From Combretum micranthum (lineage: Eukaryota > Streptophyta > Magnoliopsida > Myrtales > Combretaceae), in assembly GCA_024138025.1 (NCBI GenBank), contig JAMXBD010000113.1:310001-374000 (forward strand): 64,000 bases of DNA, written 5' to 3'. The position numbers and the translations under genes were made by a program. The notes under the pieces are model-generated. The model worked only from the letters and a program-made list of their open reading frames with translations, did no database searches and had not been told where the DNA came from. Shown here piece after piece: positions 24,101-37,100 of this stretch. Numbering within the stretch: position 1 is the stretch's first letter; each line of letters starts with the position of its first letter.

Positions 24101-24552
24101 ATGTAGAATATTCATATCATTAAGCTAAAGCTCAACGCTATGTAATGATTTCTGAAGCAACGGATGTAAGGAATATGGTGGAGGTTGGCATTTTTAGTGG
24201 AAGTATGCTTTGCATGAAACAAAAAAAACTTCAAAACATCTTCAAAATCTTCATTACTAGAAGGCACATGGAGCACGGGTGCATGTTACTTTTCCTTATT
24301 AGATAACCACCTCAAAGTCTTACTTCATAGCTAAAGCGCCATCTTGTCGATGGACCGTCTAGACCTGACCATAGGTTCCGATGATCTTGTCGACCGTACC
24401 GTAAAAGTCTTCGAAATTTAAAAAAAAAAAAGAAGAAGAGGCTCATGTTGATCACCTGTGGGGGTGAGAGGTGCTTGGGAAACGGAAATTCCACGACATG
24501 ATTTGATGGGGTATACGAAGATTGACGACACAGTTGCTGCTGCCTTCTCCAT
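21164..24552 (-). CDS. MOSC-domain / mARC-like molybdenum protein, copy A (no anchor)
   Basis: Family enzymes bind the molybdenum cofactor and reduce N-hydroxylated compounds such as amidoximes; plant members are usually annotated as MOSC-domain mitochondrial proteins. Exons in transcript order: 24552-24456, 24019-23870, 23777-23601, 22977-22889, 22794-22730, 22256-22154, 21482-21372, 21289-21164; 918 nt, 305 residues. The MOSC N-terminal domain begins at once (YPIKSCRG, about 14-21); then come EWSGSALDEG, RPVDP, PVNRFRPN and the conserved CARC (223-226) with the probable cofactor-binding cysteine. The exon 7 donor is GC rather than GT (GACAG|GCAAGT), an accepted minor class. Eight GAA codons sit in frame just before the Met with no upstream ATG: copy B encodes an anchor there that copy A has lost. 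It probably yields a soluble protein unless an unseen upstream exon exists. Confidence 0.9.
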
Positions 24553-24560
24553 CTCCTTTT

Positions 24561-24584
24561 CTTCTTCTTCTTCTTCTTCTTCTT
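24561..24584. repeat. (CTT)8 microsatellite at mARC copy A 5' end
   Basis: On the minus strand this is a run of GAA/AAG triplets directly upstream of the copy A start codon. It corresponds to the poly-Glu stretch translated in copy B. It is likely length-variable. Confidence 0.9.
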
Positions 24585-24599
24585 GAATAGGATAGTATA

Positions 24600-26290
24600 T
24601 ACTCTGCTTAGCAACACGTGTATTAGTGACGGGGTATTTGATGGTTTTATATTATGGTGGTGGCTGCCGGTGGAAAAGACAGAAATAAAAACAAAACAAA
24701 AATTCAAAGTAAAGGGTAGGAAATGATATTTTCAGCAGTTTAAGTAAAGAGTAAAAATAGATTGAAGTAATAACAAGTAATGTATTTAAGAGTATTTACA
24801 GCACCATTGTTGCTTAATTAGTTGCTTAAAGTGATATGTCAGTATTCTAAGAAAAATATTTACTGTCTAAAAAATATTGTTTCCATCCAGTCTCGGCCAA
24901 TGGATACTTAACTGTATTAAATAAATTTAAAAGATAAAAATATCCCTAAAATAAAGCAAATAATTATTATCATTTTATATATACGTATCGCATTATCATT
25001 CCTTAGGATAAGGAATAGTTGGGACAATAAAACTTTTTCCGTATCCAAAAAGAAAAAATCCATGTTAAATAACTCTCTACTTTATTCATGGTTATTTTGA
25101 TAAATTATTTATATTTTTGGTATCTTTAAAGACACTAATATGACCAAAAAAGTAAAACAAGAGACACAAAAAAATATAAAAAATGAAAATTTAGACACAA
25201 ATTTGCCTAAATTATAAAGTATAGATACTTCCAATGCTATTTTTTCGAATATAAATAATACACATGGTGCCCAAATTCAAAATGTAAATTACGATAAAAG
25301 GTAATAAATTTATTTAAGATATAATATTTTTAGTGATTCAAAAAGTATTCAATGTTTGAGGGTGAATTATTGGCTATTGAGGAAAATTATAAAAATATAA
25401 TTATAAATTAATATAAATTTTGATAACTTTTTGAAACATTAATGCCTTAACCATTCCCTCTTAATTTTCCATACCAAATATAGCGTAAATGAACTTACTC
25501 TCAATCGTTGATACTTCTATAAAAAATATAGTTAGTATGTATTATACAAAGAAAAATAAGAGTTACTTGAATGAAATAGAATAATTATTTCCTTTTTATC
25601 AGCTTATCTTTGTATCTGACTGATAAAATAGCTACTCTACAAAATGATTATTATTGTAAAATGAGGTATTATACTTTCTTTATAAGATTAAAAAAATAAT
25701 GGTTCTATTTCCAATATGTTTTCGTATTTAGCAAGGAAATTCTGTTCAAAATGAAGTTATGGATTGAGGTAAGAGTACACGTTAATTTTAGATATATTTT
25801 TAAAATTTACTATTAATGTTAATTCAAGTACAATCAAACAAAATAATAAGCATTGGTAAAAAAATAATAATAATAGTAATCAATAATTTTTTTATTCTAT
25901 CTCTTAAAAGTTATAATATTATTTATACTTTATTCCAGTTCCTAACTTCCAGAATTCTACAAGGGAATCTAATGAAAAGTTATCAAATTACATAAAAAAA
26001 TGAACTTGGAGCTGCAAGTGCGACACGACGAAAAGAAGATAATGGGATAGGATGGAATCAGAATTATTTAAATGTATGTTTGGTATCTAGAAAGCTTTGC
26101 CCCACATTCCCACTAGGGTTGGGGGATATCCTTAATAATATGATATTTTATATTTTTCACTCGACACACAAAGTGAATAATTTATAATAATGGGAAGTTT
26201 TATGCTGAAGACCAAGACTCGTACTATTTTTCTTTTTTGGAAAACCAGAAGTTACTTAATAACCATTTCATCTTCGTTTTTTTTTCCTCA
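24600..26290. other. mARC copy A upstream region and AT-rich intergenic DNA
   Basis: Up to about 24775 the sequence aligns with the region upstream of mARC copy B (about 37780-37945), so it belongs to the segmental duplication and probably includes the promoter. Beyond that it is very AT-rich, with no recognised gene or complete repeat. Confidence 0.5.
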
Positions 26291-26473
26291 TTTTCATATA
26301 TTTTATTTTTTATTATTTTTAAATAGATATTTATCAACAAATATAGATGTAAAACAAATATTGTTATTCATAAATATATCAAACAAATCATATACAAATA
26401 AAAAATAGATAAGATACAGATATAGATTAAGTATATAAAAGATATAAATAAAAATTAAATAATCCAAACAAAC
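26291..26473 (+). repeat. Dispersed short repeat, copy 3
   Basis: Carries AAATAGATATTTATCAACAAA, an AAATAGATAAGATACAGATA block and a terminal AATCCAAACAAACC, in the same order as the copies at 4256 and 32280. Confidence 0.5.
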
Positions 26474-26959
26474 CACTCATAGAGCTCAATTTAAAAAGAA
26501 TTGTAAATATTTTAAATCATCTTCAATTGAAAAAAAAAAAAAAATCTTTGAAAGGGAATTCTAACCATTGTGAATTCTTTTATCAATTTAGCATACCTTT
26601 TTCGCCCTTTCTTTTACGGCATACTATTTATACTATGTCCTATAGCTCCTATCTTTTATTGAATTGTAATTATTTCCTAATGGTCAACCGGTTTTGGCAC
26701 TCTTAACTATTTTCCTAACATGTCTAAGCTAAATGACAACAATCATTATTGTTTTTTTATTATAGGGAACACCATTGGTATGGGGTGATGGATGTTGACT
26801 TTCTTGATGTTGGTTTGTTTTACTAGTCAAAACTTAAGATTGGTTGTTGATAACTTTCTTGAAAATCCATCACAACATTATGTTTATTTTCTCTATTCAA
26901 TGTTTCTTAGTTTTGTATTTCTATATCAAATTTTTCTTAAACATTTTTCAATTCAAGAC
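26474..26959. other. Intergenic, nothing recognised
   Basis: AT-rich sequence with no supported feature. Confidence 0.45.
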
Positions 26960-27550
26960 TGTTGATGGTCCATTCTTGGCCATGGGTCTATTTGAGCCAA
27001 GTCTTGTGTTTTATTGAGCCGGGCTGATGAACTTAGGCCTAGGACCTCTAACCACCAACTATGATCTAATTTCAATACGACTTAAATACAATGATCGGTA
27101 AGCTTTGATATGCCCATCGCTTGGTACCGATGGCTAGGTTAGGATCACTCTGCATATGAAGGGTTTCTGACTTTTCCCCATGATCACCACTACGCCTACT
27201 ATAAGTATAACTGCCAGTCTAACCAACCACTTGGCCACTCATCCACTCACCTACTAAAAGCAAAATCGCCAAGTTAATTCTTTATAATTACTCATGACCC
27301 TCTTCAAATTCAAGTAATGTCACATGGAATCGTTCTCACTTACTTGATTCACGAGCTTATCACGGCTATTACTAACTTAAACATTAGAGTGGCTACACAG
27401 AGTCTATACCCAACATGCCACTAACATGTCTTTGTTTTGCAGACATTTTTATCAACTGTGATCCAAGCCCATCTCTGCTAAGTCTAGCTCCTACTGTATT
27501 CGAGTAAGAGACAAAGATGATGCACAATTCCCTCTAACTGGGCCTAACAT
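26960..27550 (+). mobile_element. Degraded solo LTR (plus strand), same family as 421-2380
   Basis: Starts TGTTGATGGTCCATTCTTGG and follows the same order of conserved words as the minus-strand copy at 421-2380: ATAACTGCCA, CATGCCACTA, TTTTGCA, ATCCAAGCCCAT and ATTCGAGTAAG. Its end is estimated near the AACA at about 27549. I could not find a matching 5-bp duplication. No gag or pol adjoins it. Confidence 0.5.
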
Positions 27551-27795
27551 TTGTTTATCGTTTCTAAAAAAAATACCATTAAATGATGCTCCAAAGTTGC
27601 ATTACAAGATCAAATATAAGATCTTGTACATAAATCATGGGTATATGATGAGACATCTTGTTTGGGTACATTTGCTAAATTGCGTATCTAAAGCTAGATA
27701 TACATTTTTTTTCCCTATGTCACGGTTATTCTTTGCAGCAAGTTCACAACACGTGATTTGACTCTTATTTTGATGGACATGGCTCTTGGACCAAC

Positions 27796-28187
27796 CATCT
27801 TCATTTTCATCTTTATTTTACAAGAGAATTAATTTTTGTGATAAGTTACGGTTGTGATTTGACTTTTCATAATTGCTTAAATTTGATTTCAAGAGTATCA
27901 CATGCTATCACTATCATATATGCATGTGTTTTCTACGTCAACACTTATATTTGCGTATAAGGCACGATAAGTCATAGTTGTGATTTGACTAGCACCTACT
28001 ATCTTCATTTTCATCTTTATTTTGTAAGAGAACTAATTTTTGTGATAAGTCTCAATTGTGATTTAACTTTTCATAATTGCTGAGGATTCAATTTCAAGAG
28101 TGTGACGTGTTATAACTGTGATATATGTATGTGTTTTCCATGTCAACACTTATATCTGTGTATAACATGCGATATGCATATGGTATA
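27796..28187. repeat. Tandem duplication, about 204-bp unit
   Basis: Unit 1 (27796-27999) and unit 2 (28000-about 28187) share TCTTCATTTTCATCTTTATTTT, TTTTTGTGATAAGT, TTTTCATAATTGCT, ATTTCAAGAGT and GTCAACACTTATAT at matching offsets, with moderate divergence. Neither unit is coding. Confidence 0.8.
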
Positions 28188-29980
28188 TAAGAATTCATGT
28201 ATCTCATTTGATAAATGTGATATTGGAGCTTTTATTTAGTAATTGAATTTATTTTGACCTTATTTCAATAATTAATTTTAATTAGGGTTTATAAATAATT
28301 TCCCTTCGAATTCATTTGTATTATTGCCTGCATTCATTTCATAAAAATAATTCCTTGTCAACCATTACATCTATCATGCTACTTTTAAGAGGTACCTCCA
28401 TGTCAATATTGTAATACTTGGGTTTTTCTTAACTTAAAGATAGTTTTTAACTTAAATATAGTGTGGATTGTTAAATCTTTAGTGTATTTTGGGTGGTTAA
28501 TAATAGTATAGAAATAAATTACGTAAATATAATACACTAAATATTAATAGAAAATTTATTTTACAAGATTTAGAATCTAAACTATATCTTTAATTTAATT
28601 TTTTTGAAATAATTAATGATTTATTTGTATACTAATTAATATCTGTAAGATATTATAAATTTTTCGTCTTATACTCGTTATATACTTTAATTTCATCAAC
28701 TGTACTTGAACTTATTTCAAAACTGTCCAAAAAGGTCTTACAAAATCTATTTTATTTTAAGATTCAGGGAAAAGGGTAGAATTATCCCCTTTTCATAAAT
28801 GTTTTCTAATTAAATGCTAGATGACTTTTGTCAAACCAAGTTTATCCTATTTTCGTTAGTTGTAAAAGAAACAATTGTAAATTTGGAAAATTACACTAGT
28901 CATATATGTTTATCACCATAAGATAAATATAAAAGATTTTAGAAATCTACTATATTCATATAATTTAATGTAATTAGTATAAAATATCTTTTATCAAACA
29001 TAAAACTAGATAAACACAAGCTTCTTTTATTGCCACTTTTCTATGAAACGCTTATTTTCATTTTACCTATGTTTACAACTAAATCACAATTATTTCTTCA
29101 AAATCCTTACCCTCAACATAAGAAAATCTCTAAGAAATCACATCTTGAGGACTACTTTTAGTATTTTTGAAATAGAAAGTAAAACAATCAATCTACAAAC
29201 ATTAGTGAAACTAAGGTATGTTTTATTTTTAAAGTTACGGTAAGTTATATTTGTCGAACACATTAGTACACATACGTGTTTTATTGATCAGATGTAAAAG
29301 CACTAAGTTCAGCAACTATGTTAGGTTAATGAGTCGAGACAAAACTTACTAAGAAATAATAGAAGCATTTGTAAACTTATTATGTAACTTTGACTATGTG
29401 TAAAAGTTGTACTATAATTGCTAAAGACTTATGAACAAATATCACTCTACTTAACAAATACAAACATGATAATTCATGAAGAAAAATAGAAAAAGACTAT
29501 GCTAAGTATTTATACTTAAGCTATGATTAAATGACAGGCTAATAGTTTTAAATTCTAGTGGGTTTATTGGACTTGGTTATATTTGAAAACAATAATGCTA
29601 AATTAGTCTTCTAGCTACGTTTTCCGTTGTGGTTTTGCTTAAAGAAGAGTTAGTTTATTTAGTAAAGTAAAAAGGAGTCATTATTAAACCATGACACAGT
29701 TGTGGCTAAAGTCGTGCAAAAATTTGCAAACAGCAGTTTAATCCAAGAAAGCGAAGGAAGTTGAAGTTGGGCACAGCTTCAACTATGGCAAAAATCGAGC
29801 CCTCGGTTAAACTTGCGGTTTAAGCTATGACTTTAATCAAGATCACGATTCTTGACCTTGTCTAACCGCGACTTGGATTGTGCCCCACGACTAACTCCAT
29901 GATTTAGGTTATGAATTATACAAATGAGTGTAGTTTATTACCCTGTCTACCTTCAGTTACTGTAGTAGAACCACCGTGTT
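28188..29980. other. AT-rich intergenic, nothing recognised
   Basis: No convincing gene. A 66-codon frame at 29043-29243 is low-complexity and probably chance. The part from about 29640 has a slightly different composition that could be repeat-derived. Confidence 0.4.
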
Positions 29981-31332
29981 TGTAGCGCCCTATAGTTTCT
30001 TAAAGATAAACATATTAACGAAGTTAAAGCGTGAGTTTAAGATACTTAAGCCTAAATAGAAATTTCTGATTAGTTATATATTTAGTGTTTTATGTTTATT
30101 GTTTCATAAGAACCATAAATCAAGGCTTGGATTTTTCAATAGATTATTACGACGATTGAGACAAGATGCACATGTGAGTAACTGGAATCTTCTCACTCTA
30201 TTTATGGTTGTAATGTAGTAACACATACTTTTAATAATAATTGAAATTGGAAAAATGCATGGGGATTGGGGAATATTGCATGTTGTGTGTTGTTTGAGTG
30301 AATGACAATCTTTAATGTTAAAAATGAAAACTAATTATTTGATATTGGTTGTTAGTATAATGTGTATTGTTGATTGTCTGGAATTAATTGGTCATCGGGA
30401 ACTTGAAACTAACTTTCATTTGACCATTAATTAAATTAGACTTGCATTGCATGATATCATAATTGGAATTAGCATGGTATTCATGTTACATATTAATATT
30501 ACGTTTCTATGGTAATTCTTTGGCAAGCTTAGTGAATCTGGTTAAGGTTATCATAGGGTTGTTAGCTCTATAGGAACTAAGTAGATATCGAAGGATGCTG
30601 CCTGAGTTGGAGTTGGCTTTAGGGTATTAATACTTAGTGGAGTTTCTGAGTTCTAAGTGAAGTTGATACTATATAATTATATTATTTATAAATAATGAAT
30701 GAGATTGAAAAAGATTTCTCCTTCTTTAGCTTTTTGGACTCTCTTGGTTGATCCTTCAATCCTAAAGAGAGGGCATAAGTCTCCATTAGTTTGGATTCTG
30801 ATTATCTAAACTATGTTTGTTACATATAATTGATTGTTTCATTGTATATGATTATTAATTAAAATTTGATTGATTTTAATTAAATTGTATTAAGATTTAG
30901 TTATTGACTGAGCTTGTTGTGCTCACATTTCAATAGACTATTGTTTAGAGGATCTTTTAAGGGGGAAGACTCGGACTAAGATTAAAGAGGTGAAGCTAAC
31001 TTAGATATTAGAGTTATCTATTCATAGTCTGAAAGAGAATTTTGGTTTTTGTAAGGAAGCCTATTTGAGACTAATGTTTGTAATAGTTTTAGCCAACATG
31101 TTGTATACTTTTGGAGATCCTTTGCTAAAAAGTTGTAATGTTGAAGTCTTTTAGAGACAAAAGTTGTAAAGTTAAATTGAAATGATCAAGGACTTTTATA
31201 ATGTTATTTTTGTATATGACTGATGAGTAGACAATATCTTTCTTATTCTAATGAACCTTCAATCCTATTATATTTGTTCATGCCACAGAGTATTCTTACT
31301 GATACTGCTGGGCACCTTGTGAGGGTGTGACA
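29981..31332 (+). mobile_element. Probable solo LTR, Ty3/gypsy chromovirus-like
   Basis: Starts TGTAGCGCCC and ends GAGGGTGTGACA, close to the TGTAACGCCC ... GGGTGTTACA termini typical of Tekay/Del chromovirus LTRs. The internal motif GAGCTTGTTGTGCTCAC also fits that family. Length is 1,352 bp. No adjoining internal region is present. The flanking pentamers (GTGTT and AGTAT) do not match, so either the ends have decayed or the boundaries are slightly off. Confidence 0.5.
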
Positions 31333-32279
31333 AGTATGGTTTTTGTCTTAAGTCTTATCCTTATTATCTTCACGTACATCATTTCAACCTTTTTCAACCA
31401 TGGTTGATTTATCCTCTATTTTGTACACAAAGACTTCAGTACCTGTTTTTTGCTTCAAAATAGACCTCTCAAACCACCTAAATGCTTCCTTAATATTCAT
31501 CATTTCGTTAGTAGCTTAAACCCCCAACCCCTTTCCCTAAAGCACACCAAGATATTTTGGTAACTCCAACTTTATGTTCTCAACATGATTTTTTGTAGGT
31601 TCCAATTTCTTGATGTTTCGGTTGTTATTTTTGAAATCTTGGCAACTCTGAAATTTTTATTTTGATTTCTTAAAAGAACTCCTATGCGTGCCACAGTGTC
31701 TTTCAAGGTCCCATCCATAGTTTTGAATGCATTTAAAAATAAAAACTGACATAGTTGTTATGGTCAAATTTTCTTTTAAGTTCCAATGTGTCTTCTTCAA
31801 ATTATTATTAGTCATGGTTGGTTCTTGAATAACAAGATGAAAAGGATAAAGAATAATAAAATCAAATACGTTGCGGGGTTTGAATTCAGGACAACTAGAA
31901 CATTAATAATAAAATCTCGCATTTAGAAACAAATAGGAATTTTGAAATTGTTTTAGTTCAAGTTAAAGACAGACTTCCAAAAAGAATTCTAAAAAAAATT
32001 GTTATGAATTCCACTTGTCAAGTTAAAGAATAATTTTCCTTTTCTTTTACAAGATACTATTTATCCTATATCCTATAACCACTATTCTCTTAAACACTTG
32101 TAACTATTAACTAATAGTCTAAATAGTTTTGAAACTCTAACTAGTTTCATAATATTCCTTAATTAAATCACAACAATCATAACACTTTCACGACTCATAT
32201 AAATTGCCAAAAAAAAAAAAAAAAAAAACTTTCACTATGAATAATATTACGAACATAATCTTCAATACATTTTTTTGTT
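31333..32279. other. Intergenic, nothing recognised
   Basis: No gene supported. A poly-A run lies near 32208-32228. Confidence 0.45.
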
Positions 32280-32463
32280 TTATCATATTATGGTTATATT
32301 TGTGTTATATTTTTATTATTTTCAAACAGATATTTGTAAAGAAACAGATATTGATAAAAAATTGATAGTTTTACTCATAAATGAACCAAACATATGTAAC
32401 ACAGATATGATACAACATAGATATAGTACCGATAAACATCCGATAATCCAAACTGACCCTAAA
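32280..32463 (+). repeat. Dispersed short repeat, copy 4
   Basis: Contains TTTTCAAACAGATATTTGTA, a CAGATATTGATAAAAAATTGAT block, TTTTACTCATAAATGAACC and a terminal CCGATAATCCAAAC, in the same order as the other copies. It ends close to AACTGACCC, matching the GGGTC-type end of the inverted copy in TAM41. Confidence 0.55.
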
Positions 32464-32804
32464 CTAAAGACACTTCTGGTCGTCTTCCTCCTACAAGCAC
32501 CACTACTTTTCTATATTAATATCCAATCTTTACTAAAAAACATTGGATCCCCAAATGTATTTTGAAATGGGTTAGCAACAAGTTGTCTTAAAACTCTTTA
32601 TTTTGATAATTTACTACTGCGGGAGTAGGACCATCAATTAGGTGTAGATGGGAACATAGATATTATGTTATGTTGCAACCAATAAACGTACCAGGTTTAC
32701 TTCACTTTGTTGTACTAGTAATCTGTACAGATCCAAAAACCCAAGATTAAAAAAATATATATATGTGATTTTGCAAATCAACGTGGAAACTAGGAATCTA
32801 TTAT

Positions 32805-33435
32805 AATTTATTTTTGAATTTCAATGAAGCATGTGTATTGTGATTTTGTAGTTATATTTGCACGGTAACCGGAAAAATGTAGTGGATATCTTGCTGCGTT
32901 TTCTTTATATTGATATGTATTAGCGTTAATATTGCGAATGATACTTGTACTTAAATTTTAAAATTGATTAATTTTATATATAAAAGAATTTTTTGTGCGC
33001 AACGGGATCTTTATGATATTAGTTAGCATACACAAAAAGTTCTTTTATATATTAAATTAATCAATTTTAAAATTCAAATACTGATTGCTCAAAATTCAAG
33101 TTTTATTCGTGACATTTATCGTATTTACTTTAAGGTGGGCATGCAAAGTTTTGTTAAGGCCACCTCGCAAAATTTCTTAAAAACCTAAAGTGCCTAGAAC
33201 CTGAAGCATCATCGAATCCTGAGGTTGTACTTATGGTGAAATGCAAATTTAGCTGCAAGCAATTCATGTTAGATACTGATACTGCAAGATAACACAAAAT
33301 CCACATTCAATCTCCAGGACCCGTCTAGCGTGAGGTTGCATTTAGCTCAGTAGAAGAAGCTTCAAAATGCACTGACAAGGTTTTTCGTAAGACAATTATG
33401 ATTCCAAGTGCAAGGCAGGCTGTCTCTGGCTTACG
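32805..33435 (+). pseudogene. TAM41 3'-end fragment from segmental duplication
   Basis: The sequence aligns with the end of the real TAM41 gene: the intron 9 segment near 20070-20490 and the first 117 bases of exon 10 (here 33318-33434, after a preserved ATCTCCAG acceptor). It retains TTCAAAATGCA and AAGTGCAAGGCAGGCTGTCTCTGGCTTA. It is non-functional: the upstream exons are absent, a TAG appears in the fourth codon of the exon remnant, and the homology stops where about 240 bp, including the true stop codon, have been deleted. A palindromic insertion (32954-33074) sits in the intron part. Confidence 0.9.
32954..33074. repeat. Perfect-arm hairpin / MITE-like inverted repeat
   Basis: Two 44-bp arms (32954-32997 and 33031-33074) are inverted copies with only two differences, separated by a 33-base spacer. 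The arms are very AT-rich and end in TTTTTGTG/CACAAAAA at the loop side. Copy A of the duplicated region lacks the insertion, so it arrived after duplication or was lost from copy A. Confidence 0.8.
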
Positions 33436-33559
33436 TTGTATATCTCCTGAGCTTTCATAGGAGATCCTTTTGTCAGCATATGGCTCTTTTGAAAGTTACT
33501 GTTTTTTAATGATGGTGCCTCCCGGAAGAGGTGTTGACACCTTGAGACACTTCATAACA

Positions 33560-34045
33560 GCAACTTTATTAATGGTGCTATCACAGAAACCTAGATCGAA
33601 GCAACGTTACTCAAAGATATTGTGAGTTGCTTCAGACGGACCTTAAGAGCTTGAGTTGCTCTGCTTAGCAACTCCTATCTCCCTCATTTAATTGGTTCTA
33701 AGTCTGAGATTGTCGGACAATAAATTTGGCCTTCTGCGTTTAGATTAAATGGCCAAGGATTTGCCGAAATGCAGTGGCCAAATTGTCTCTTTTTTTTATT
33801 TTATCATCTGAAAACTGTTATTATTAATTTTAATGTATTTTTCATTTATTTTCATATTTAATTAATCTTGAATAAAAAATATTAAAAATATTGTGTAAAT
33901 TTGATAATAACATGGGATCCGCAAAAAGTATAAAAAAATTATTAAGAAACTTTGCTTAAATAAATTACGAATAAAATAAAGAGTTGCTTCGAAAACTAAC
34001 GTGCCATGTTAAATAACTCCTTAAGTAACTGACTAATAAACATGA
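33560..34045. other. Insertion unique to duplicated block B
   Basis: On both sides, block B matches the TAM41-mARC intergenic region of block A (20930-21000), but about 480 bp here have no counterpart. GTTGCTT/AAGCAAC-type words recur near both ends, suggesting a small transposon. I could not define terminal repeats or a target duplication. Confidence 0.45.
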
Positions 34046-34188
34046 TCTACAAATGATATTATCATTTATGAACTGTTCAACCAATGTACAGCACATTATT
34101 TAATTACTTGCAAAAAGTATGATGCTGCATATCTATTGTTGTCCTTTAACCCAATGTCCCGAAAAACTAGTAAAAGCAATTATCTAAT

Positions 34189-37100
34189 TTAAGCTGCTGC
34201 TTCATTAGCCGAAGAGATCATCTTGAGAACGTGAACAGGATCTCCCACTTTAATGACATTACCCTTCCCTCTTATGCAAGGACTCTTTAAGATTACGTTT
34301 TGCCCAAAATACACCTGCAAAGCCAACTTATGCTGAGATTATAATAACCCAAGTTGTTGGGGGCATCAACAGTTTATGCAGCTTACCTGTCCTTTCTGTT
34401 TATGACTCGGACGCAATACAATGTCAGACCGGGTCTTCTTTAGAGTTTCATTTGGCTCAGATGAAGCTATACCAGTCTCTTGATTGATTGTTGGTATCTG
34501 CAAGGGCAAAATATATCTTGAAATGGGAAAAGATGGCATGGATCGCGAATCACTAAGTGGGACTTGATGAGTTGTAGATTGTGTTTACAGCAATGAATGA
34601 ATGCAAATCTTCTTTTGTGGAAGATCTAGCAGCAAAATACCAAAAGAAAGAGGTACTTTGCAGAATAATGCGACAAATGGTTGGTTAGAATTAATCATGA
34701 TAAACCAAATATGGCGCACACATTTTGCAACCTGGACAGATTATCAGAGTGATTTAAAATCATTTTGTGCGTTGCAGGATGATTTTACTTTGTCCTGGAT
34801 TTGTTGTTTCAATGGTGTTTTGACTGATCAAAATGAAACTTCTAGGTCGATTGCATTTGGTGATTATGAAATATTACATTTGGTGGATGAATTTTTATAT
34901 AGAAAACTGCCACAAAGGTGCATCCAGATGTACCAGTTGCTGCATGCTTTTCAATATTTGCAGCGGATGGGACTGAGACTCTTTGCAACTCTAGAAAGCG
35001 TCGTAGGACTACATAATAAAGAAATCATATCTCAGCAAGATTCTAACAAAAATGCAAAATCTTTGGATAGGAGAACAAAGATGAGATCCTGCTTCGATTG
35101 CTGTGCAGAGGGATGAGGGTGGGAAGTAATTAGTAAAGCAAGCCTTTGCCATTGGCGTGTGAAGAGCCCAAGAAATGAGAATAAAAGGTAACTCCTCACC
35201 TTACATCGGGCACATAGCTTGACACCCTGGAAAGAATGCTTGTTTATCATGATCTCTGTCCATAAGTCCTCTGAGAATGGCTTGCACCCATCAACAAAAA
35301 TGCTGTTTGCAAGTAGTCAGAGAAAAACATCAGGACTTGGTAAAAGCATTTAGTGATTAAATCAATTATCAACAGATAAAATGCAAAGAGAACTCTTCCG
35401 TATTGTGCACTTCTTAATAGCTGTAAAAGGGAGCTAGGAGTTCCATCAAGAGACCTCATGAGAACACACAGATTTTTTCATTATAGTGAGTAGCAGATGT
35501 GCAGATGTCACTGAGAGGAGGTTGACAAATTTCTATTAAGAAACATTATATTTCCTGCATAGTTACTTTGGTCTAAAACGATTAACTGGTATTGGCTCTT
35601 TAAGGAGACTGTTGAGTACGTCCAGCGATCCCTGCCAATGATGAAGGAGAAATAATCACCATCTTGGGAGTAAGGATAATTTAAACCAAAAGACACACTA
35701 CATACAAAGGGTGGCTATTTCAACCTGGGATAATAGCAGAAATGGATACCCATCAGAAAACATAGTAATCTGGCCTTTGGCATAATCAGGATCCACTGGC
35801 CTTGTCTCAGATGCTGCACCAACAAAATCACTTCTTAAGGTTTGGAGATATCAAAAAGGAGTAAGGACACATACATGACTTAAAAAATTTTACACCCACA
35901 ACCCTGTGATATGAGTTTAAAACTGTAATCTAATATTCTTTAATATTCATTGAAGCTGGCTTAGAATCAATAATTCATTATCTAAATGGATTTTTTCCAT
36001 TGTAATTTTAACATTGCAACCACGAGTTGTTATTATTCAAGTGCTCAATCAGTAAGATTGAATCTCGATTGTTGGTTCAGCCTTTGATTAGATCCCATCA
36101 AATGGAATACTTAATTAAACAAGGGTGAAATAAGTGCAAGGGTTTTGAACTCATAACCATGATAAGCCTAAGGTCCCTAATCATCTGATCTAAAAAGCTT
36201 AAGAAGTCTATTAGATCTGGTTCGATCTCACATGACCAACACTACCTCACTAAGAAACAAATTACTGAAGCACAAAATGTACGTGTATGCATATACCATA
36301 TACTAGGATTAGGAAGCTGTGGATTGCGTATTCTTTGATCCACAAATAGACCAATTATATGAAATAGGCAGAATATCAGAACCTGCATTGAACCGAACCA
36401 ATCGAGACGGTTTTCCAAGGTATTCTGAAAACCATTTTGTAGCTTCATGTCCTTCATCCAATGCGGAGCCTGACCACTCCCAGACAGATACACCATCTGT
36501 AACTTCTCCAGTCCTGGCTAGAGGAATCTTCAGTTCTTTCATTCCAGGAGCATTAATAACTGAATACATATAACATAGCTACATGAACATCAATCACATG
36601 GAGTACATATGACAAGCGATAACAAGGTTGTCTCTCTTCTTACCTAGGTAAGAATTAGCAGTGGGTTCCCAATCCTCCAGAAAAGCTTCATCTGGAAGCT
36701 TAACCTCAACCAAGGCGAGCTTGGGTTCATTCCTCTGAGTATAAGCTCTTCCTTTGGAATTAATGACTAACCACTGCCTGTCCCACCGGAATCCTGCATC
36801 CAACATACCCATGATTGAAATCACATATTATCTATATCATGAAGCCAAAACTTGCCATCCGACCTAACTCTGTATAGGATATTCTTTTCATTAAGCCAAA
36901 ACTGGCACTATGCAATGATTTCTGAAGCAACGGATGTAGGAATTTATTATTTTTAAAAGTTATTGATCATAGGACTCGTTTTATATTGGACAAAAAATAC
37001 TAGCACATCTTCAAAGTCTTTCATTACTACAAAGGCACATGCATTGCGTTGCAGGTTCGTCAATCTAGAATGCCGTTTCTAAAATATATACCAAAAATAG

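Noticed and set aside
24312..24707. 131-codon minus-strand frame with a poly-Lys run
   Set aside because: Out of frame with mARC copy A exon 1; the Lys run is the (CTT)8 repeat read in another frame.
29976..31337. 5-bp target duplication for the probable solo LTR
   Set aside because: The flanks GTGTT and AGTAT do not match, so no duplication is claimed.
34601..35116. 171-codon plus-strand frame antisense to mARC copy B intron 6
   Set aside because: The matching region in copy A (about 21600-22100) is not open, so the frame is not conserved after duplication, and no domain is seen.
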